Notes under the pieces: generated by a model
Seen by the model: only the letters and a program-made list of their open reading frames with translations
What the model was told of the DNA's origin: nothing
The model's database searches: none
In this document: positions 7,536 through 9,980 of the stretch, piece by piece
Position numbering within the stretch: the stretch's first letter is position 1
Layout: each line of letters begins with the position of its first letter
Program-made: the position numbers and the translations under genes
Assembly: GCA_945281075.1 (NCBI GenBank)
Contig: CALYQE010000069.1
Coordinates: 1-9,980 of the forward strand
DNA: 9,980 bases
Reading direction: 5' to 3'
Source of the DNA: an uncultured Lactobacillus sp.
Lineage (GTDB): Bacteria > Bacillota > Bacilli > Lactobacillales > Lactobacillaceae

Positions 7536-8511
7536 CTACCCATGACTTAATCAGCTTGTCATTAACCATCAAGTGACAAAGCCCTTTCTTTATATTATTA
7601 CTAAGAATATTATCTATATTTTTCAAATTAGACAGATCTAAGGTTATTGTAATGATCTTGTTTTGTACCTCACGAAGACGTTTCATGCCATTATTACCAT
7701 ATTCGTCATTATAATATGTTTCTTCAATACCATCATAGGCATCATGCTTCAACAAACTAAACTGGTTATCAAAATCAGCTACTGTATCTCTTAAAGAATG
7801 CTCATACCAAGCAGCATCATTAAAATCCCTTTGTTGACGATCAAAATGACTAATAATATTTCTTGGTGCTTTTTGTTTCAAATTTTGGTCATTTATTTTC
7901 TTACCAAGTTTAATTGTGTAAATCTCGTAGAGAGCCAATTTATATGGCAACTCCACTGTAATATTGGATTTTTCTTCAGATAGTTCTGGTGAAATGGGGT
8001 AATCCGCCCCATCAACTCTTAGAACATTTTTATCTTTGATATATTCGATACTTTGATGTTGACCTGTTCGAATATCAATCTTGCTTTCCTTAGTCATGGG
8101 AAAGCTTTTTTTGCTTTTTATGGCTGTTTGACCAGCAGCTTCACCAATTATCTCTATAAATAGATCGGTACAAACATGAGCAACTGTACCTCGATCAACT
8201 CTTTTAGTGGTGTAACTTCCATTTTTTATTGAAGTAGCTAAGGATGTTCTAGCATCATCGGAAGCATCTTCGATAGTTCGTTCAAATTCAGTACGGTCAA
8301 GCCGATTCCAAACTTTAGAAGCCAAATCATTAATCTTTCCATTATTGAAATAATTTCTCAGAGTGACCTCAGCAAGATCATAAGGCTTTTCCTCATCTGA
8401 GTTATATCTAGTAATTAATTCAAACATCATTTTTACTGTTTTAGCCTTTGATTTTGCGATGTTGTGGTTAAAGCATGGCTTGACCAATGGTGCCAACTCA
8501 TTAAATTTCAA
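7519..8511 (-). CDS. ABC-3C effector/CTD protein
   Basis: This is a 330-residue intact protein and the first gene of the operon. The start is TTG (8509-8511), nine bases after GGAGGG; no ATG is available in frame nearby. Residues 1-130 are helical and charged, with no catalytic motif I recognise. The C-terminal third carries the features of the ABC-3C C-terminal domain: DNQFSLLKHDAYDGIEETYY, then GMKRLREVQNKI, and the closing block KKGLCHLMVNDKLIKSWVD (Cys312, His313). That Cys-His followed by VN and Trp-Val is typical of this domain. In the family this subunit is held by the middle component and carries the toxic or sensing N-terminal module. The module here is unidentified, so the mode of action is open. 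Confidence 0.65.
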   Translation of the reverse strand: MKFNELAPLVKPCFNHNIAKSKAKTVKMMFELITRYNSDEEKPYDLAEVTLRNYFNNGKINDLASKVWNRLDRTEFERTIEDASDDARTSLATSIKNGSYTTKRVDRGTVAHVCTDLFIEIIGEAAGQTAIKSKKSFPMTKESKIDIRTGQHQSIEYIKDKNVLRVDGADYPISPELSEEKSNITVELPYKLALYEIYTIKLGKKINDQNLKQKAPRNIISHFDRQQRDFNDAAWYEHSLRDTVADFDNQFSLLKHDAYDGIEETYYNDEYGNNGMKRLREVQNKIITITLDLSNLKNIDNILSNNIKKGLCHLMVNDKLIKSWVDVNGD

Positions 8512-8631
8512 CTTTCCGCTCCCTCCACTAAATATAATTGCTTATCATCCCATATTATTTCATAGCGGTAATCCTCTTTGGAAATATGTAATATAAAGAC
8601 TGTTAAAAGATGAAATCATTTTATCGATTCA

Positions 8632-8661
8632 ATTATACCAAATATATTATTTGGATTGAAA
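8632..8661 (-). promoter_or_regulatory. ABC-3C operon promoter
   Basis: Leftward, a perfect TATAAT (8632-8637) is preceded by TTTCAA (8656-8661) at 18 bases, or TTCAAT at 17. Transcription would begin near 8625 and leave a leader of about 110 bases before the TTG start. The -10 box is consensus and the -35 box is weak, which fits a promoter that is helped or repressed by a bound protein. Confidence 0.55.
8638..8654. promoter_or_regulatory. Operator-like inverted repeat in the promoter spacer
   Basis: CCAAATATATTATTTGG is a perfect inverted repeat with 7-bp arms CCAAATA/TATTTGG and a 3-base centre. It fills the space between the -35 and -10 boxes of the ABC-3C promoter. A dimeric protein bound here would block RNA polymerase. 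No intact local repressor gene for it is obvious; the XRE relic and the sigma-like protein are candidates at best. Confidence 0.5.
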
Positions 8662-8675
8662 CTAAACATTGACTT

Positions 8676-8759
8676 TCAACGAATTAACACAGCATGTGTT
8701 GCTTGATCAACAACTTTTACTGGCATGCCATTAACCAAATAATGTCCTGTAACAAGCCA
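8676..8759 (-). other. Short protein-like relic
   Basis: A 27-codon stop-to-stop minus-strand frame reads WLVTGHYLVNGMPVKVVDQ then ATHAVLIR. It has protein-like composition but no start signal. I do not recognise the family. It overlaps the upstream arm of the leader structure on the other strand, so it may be chance. Confidence 0.15.
8721..8730. repeat. Perfect 10-bp palindrome TGGCATGCCA
   Basis: TGGCATGCCA is a perfect palindrome in the divergent region, about 24 bases before the first arm of the leader structure. A protein-binding site near the rightward promoter is possible; nothing else supports it. Confidence 0.25.
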
Positions 8760-8868
8760 CTAGTAAGGCAAGTTACAGTACCCAAGCGATTATATTGTTT
8801 AGGTCTGTTTCTTATTGCCTTGTTAGTGGTTTAGTATGCCTTCGATTCCTTCGCTTGGGAGATCCAAG
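8754..8868 (+). promoter_or_regulatory. Structured 5' leader with pseudoknot potential
   Basis: On the plus-strand RNA, 8754-8771 (AAGCCACTAGTAAGGCAA) pairs fully with 8815-8832 (TTGCCTTGTTAGTGGTTT): 18 bp including three G-U pairs. Within its loop, ACAG (8775-8778) can pair with CTGT (8805-8808). Loop bases CCCAAGCGA (8781-8789) are exactly complementary to TCGCTTGGG (8851-8859), which lies outside the helix, so the fold would be a pseudoknot. The 3' partner overlaps a competing hairpin CTTGG-GAGAT-CCAAG (8854-8868) that ends right before the Shine-Dalgarno of the sigma-like gene. All three departures from DNA symmetry are G-U pairs on this strand and would be A-C mismatches on the other, which points to an RNA role. 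I know no named riboswitch family with this layout. Confidence 0.5.
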
Positions 8869-8881
8869 AGGAGGATTTTTT

Positions 8882-9328
8882 ATGAAAAAATATTACGACG
8901 ACCGTCACCAACTTAATATGGAAATCTCAGATCCAGAAGATGGCTTTATACACATCAAGCTACACATGCCAACAGGGATCAGAGAATTAACTGTCACTGA
9001 AACTAAAGGCAATGAAATTATTGAGTTAAATCGGGTTGAATACAACGACAATCACCGTGAAACTCGCCGTCATGTATCGCTTGAAGCCTACAATCCATAT
9101 GGTACCCTCATGCAAGATGATGCTGATCCATGTCAAGCGGTAATTAGTAAGGAAAAAATCGAACAACTTTACAACAAAATCCATCAGCTCAAGCCGGCAC
9201 AGCAGGAGTTGCTCATGAAGAAGCACTGGAAAAATATGAAGCAAGTAGACATCGCTGAGGACGAGGGGGTGACCAAGATGGCAATTACTAAGCGGCTTCA
9301 AACAATTTATCGGTACCTTAAAAATTAA
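8882..9328 (+). CDS. Sigma-70 region 4-like DNA-binding protein of a mobile element
   Basis: This is a protein of 148 residues. The ATG at 8882 follows AGAGGAGG (8867-8874) at seven bases, so a longer frame from 8795 is rejected. The N-terminal 90 residues are polar, strand-rich and unrecognised. The C-terminal 60 are a sigma-factor region 4 helix-turn-helix: QLKPAQQELLMKKHWKNM, then KQVDIAEDEGVTKMAITKRL (about 118-137) and TIYRYLKN. There is no region 2, so it cannot be a complete sigma factor. Proteins like this occur in integrative elements, plasmids and phages of lactobacilli, where they switch on transfer or late genes. It opens a rightward set of regulators, and its GC content is visibly higher than that of the ABC-3C genes. 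Translation may be controlled by the leader. Confidence 0.7.
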   Translation: MKKYYDDRHQLNMEISDPEDGFIHIKLHMPTGIRELTVTETKGNEIIELNRVEYNDNHRETRRHVSLEAYNPYGTLMQDDADPCQAVISKEKIEQLYNKIHQLKPAQQELLMKKHWKNMKQVDIAEDEGVTKMAITKRLQTIYRYLKN

Positions 9329-9364
9329 TTGCTTACTTTTTTCACTTCCAATGGTCTTTAAGAA

Positions 9365-9381
9365 AAAGGCATTTAGCCTTT
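9365..9381 (+). repeat. Intergenic hairpin before the next gene
   Basis: AAAGGC-ATTTA-GCCTTT forms a 6-bp stem with a 5-base loop, 29 bases before the ATG at 9411. It has no T tract, so it is more likely a processing or stabilising element, or a weak terminator of the sigma-like gene. A similar hairpin precedes the next gene. Confidence 0.35.
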
Positions 9382-9410
9382 ACTAAATTTAACAAGAAAG
9401 GATCCCAAAC

Positions 9411-9714
9411 ATGACTAAAAAGATTTCAATATCATTGGTCAAGCATCCTCACCAAATGGTGTCGTCAACATATGTCACATCTTGGTCCATGAACGATTAC
9501 TAAGTTTACTACTCGATAAACCACATTACTTTATGGTGATCTCACATAGAGGAAATAAGGTCGGATTGAAGCATAAGATGTCAAGTTCATTGAAAAGTTT
9601 GTTTAAACAATCAATTCTTGACCAAGCTTATAAGCTACTGATAATCTGGCCGTATTGATTACTTACCATGAAACGATGATTAATATTCCAACAGGCCGTT
9701 TACATAATGCTTAA
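9411..9714 (+). pseudogene. Small protein of unknown family, twice frameshifted
   Basis: The ATG at 9411 follows AAAGGAT with a proper spacing, but its own frame ends after 30 codons. One more A in the run 9417-9421 would give MTKKDFNIIGQASSPNGVVN, then ICHILVHERLLSLLL and PHYFMVISHRGN, up to about 9639. A second one-base loss near 9637 would join DNLAVLITYHETMINIPTGR, LHNA and TAA (9712-9714). The restored product has about 101 residues. I do not recognise the family. Its place between a sigma-like and a Rha-like gene suggests an accessory gene of the same element. Confidence 0.55.
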
Positions 9715-9806
9715 CATCATAACGGAAGTAACTAACTATATTCAGTATCGTGTCTCGCTATTAATTATTTTGATGGTTTACTTTTCGTCTCCTTCTGGCT
9801 TATTAG

Positions 9807-9829
9807 TGAGGGCATTCTTTTTACCCTCA
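9807..9829 (+). repeat. Intergenic hairpin before the Rha-like gene
   Basis: TGAGGG (9807-9812) pairs perfectly with CCCTCA (9824-9829) around an 11-base loop containing CTTTTT. It stands 25 bases before the ATG of the Rha-like gene. The preceding 90 bases (9715-9806) show no gene or clear promoter. Confidence 0.35.
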
Positions 9830-9854
9830 AAAATAACTAAAAAGGAGCCTAACA

Positions 9855-9980
9855 ATGAAAAAATTAATTCCAATTAATCCATTTGGTGTTTTCGCAGACC
9901 ATCAGGAAGTTGCACGAGTAGATAGTCGTTTTATCGCTCAATCCTTCGACAAGCGGCACCAAGACGTTTTGCGAGATGTA
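9855..9980 (+). CDS. Rha-type phage regulatory protein, 5' part
   Basis: The first 42 codons run off the window. The ATG (9855-9857) follows AAAAAGGAG. The sequence starts MKKLIPINPFGVFADHQEVA and continues RVDSRFIAQSFDKRHQDVLR, then DV. The block DSR-IA-x-F-KRH-x-x-VLRD is the N-terminal signature of the Rha family (pRha), DNA-binding regulators encoded by prophages and other elements. Many carry a C-terminal antirepressor-like or KilA-type domain, not visible here. It supports reading the right side of the window as mobile DNA. Confidence 0.7.
   Translation, partial: MKKLIPINPFGVFADHQEVARVDSRFIAQSFDKRHQDVLRDV

Larger units (their letters stand above)
8508..8669 (-). other. Possible relic of an upstream reading frame, coupled by TTGA
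   Basis: In frame from the ATG at 8667-8669 is MFSFNPNNIFGIIESIK, then TGA (8616-8618), then a 35-codon stretch. That stretch ends EDYRYEIIWDDKQLYLVEG, then AES and TGA (8508-8510). The final stop overlaps the effector's TTG start as TTGA, the usual geometry of coupled genes. There is no good ribosome binding site, and the region also contains the promoter, so it may be chance or a relic of an earlier first gene. Confidence 0.2.

Noticed and set aside
7798..7983. Plus-strand 61-codon hydrophobic frame
   Set aside because: It is antisense to the effector coding region, with no ribosome binding site.
8795..8881. Upstream start for the sigma-like gene
   Set aside because: The extension would translate the structured leader and the Shine-Dalgarno itself. 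The ATG at 8882 has an excellent ribosome binding site.
9026..9301. Minus-strand 91-codon frame
   Set aside because: It is antisense to the well-supported sigma-like gene, with no start signals of its own.
1..9980. CRISPR array, tRNA, rRNA or integrase gene
   Set aside because: No regularly spaced repeats, tRNA-like cloverleaf ends, rRNA sequence or recombinase motifs were found on either strand.

Overview
The window looks like a low-GC Firmicute of the Lactobacillaceae type. The DNA is AT-rich, ribosome binding sites are strong AGGAG-like, and GTG and TTG starts are used. The protein set (HXXEE membrane proteins, a TetR regulator, a Rha-type regulator) is typical of lactobacilli and their mobile elements. 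The genus cannot be fixed from this sequence.

Left part (1 to about 2070) reads as decaying chromosome. Two tandem minus-strand HXXEE membrane-protein genes are each interrupted by a TGA where a Trp is expected. The second is also truncated and runs into a C-terminal scrap of another gene. They diverge from a TetR-family regulator whose frame is broken by a one-base loss in a T run. A 16-bp imperfect palindrome in the shared intergenic space overlaps the regulator's GTG start and is a likely operator. Next comes a gene-poor stretch, then a good minus-strand terminator, then only the last 16 codons or so of what looks like rlmD (23S rRNA uracil methyltransferase).

Middle part (about 2160 to 8660) is a defence island read entirely leftward. 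It holds an intact FRG-domain protein, a shredded MmeI-like type IIL restriction-modification gene with its small XRE regulator (also dead), and an intact, tightly overlapping three-gene operon. That operon encodes a CTD effector-like protein, a small middle component and a Rad50-like ATPase with a CPVC zinc hook. I read it as an ABC three-component (ABC-3C) conflict system. Its promoter has TATAAT, and a perfect 17-bp inverted repeat fills the spacer.

Right part (about 8660 to 9980) reads rightward and looks like the regulatory end of an integrative element, plasmid or prophage. It holds a sigma-region-4-like DNA-binding protein, a frameshifted small gene of unknown family, and the start of a Rha-type phage regulator. 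Short hairpins precede the last two. The sigma-like gene has a long leader that can form an 18-bp helix whose loop pairs with bases just before the Shine-Dalgarno: a pseudoknot with a competing small hairpin. I regard this as the most novel signal in the window.

Working model (inference): an element entered the 3' end of rlmD, leaving the rlmD tail and terminator at its left border. It carries a defence island in which the restriction system has died while FRG and ABC-3C remain intact, followed by the element's own regulators.
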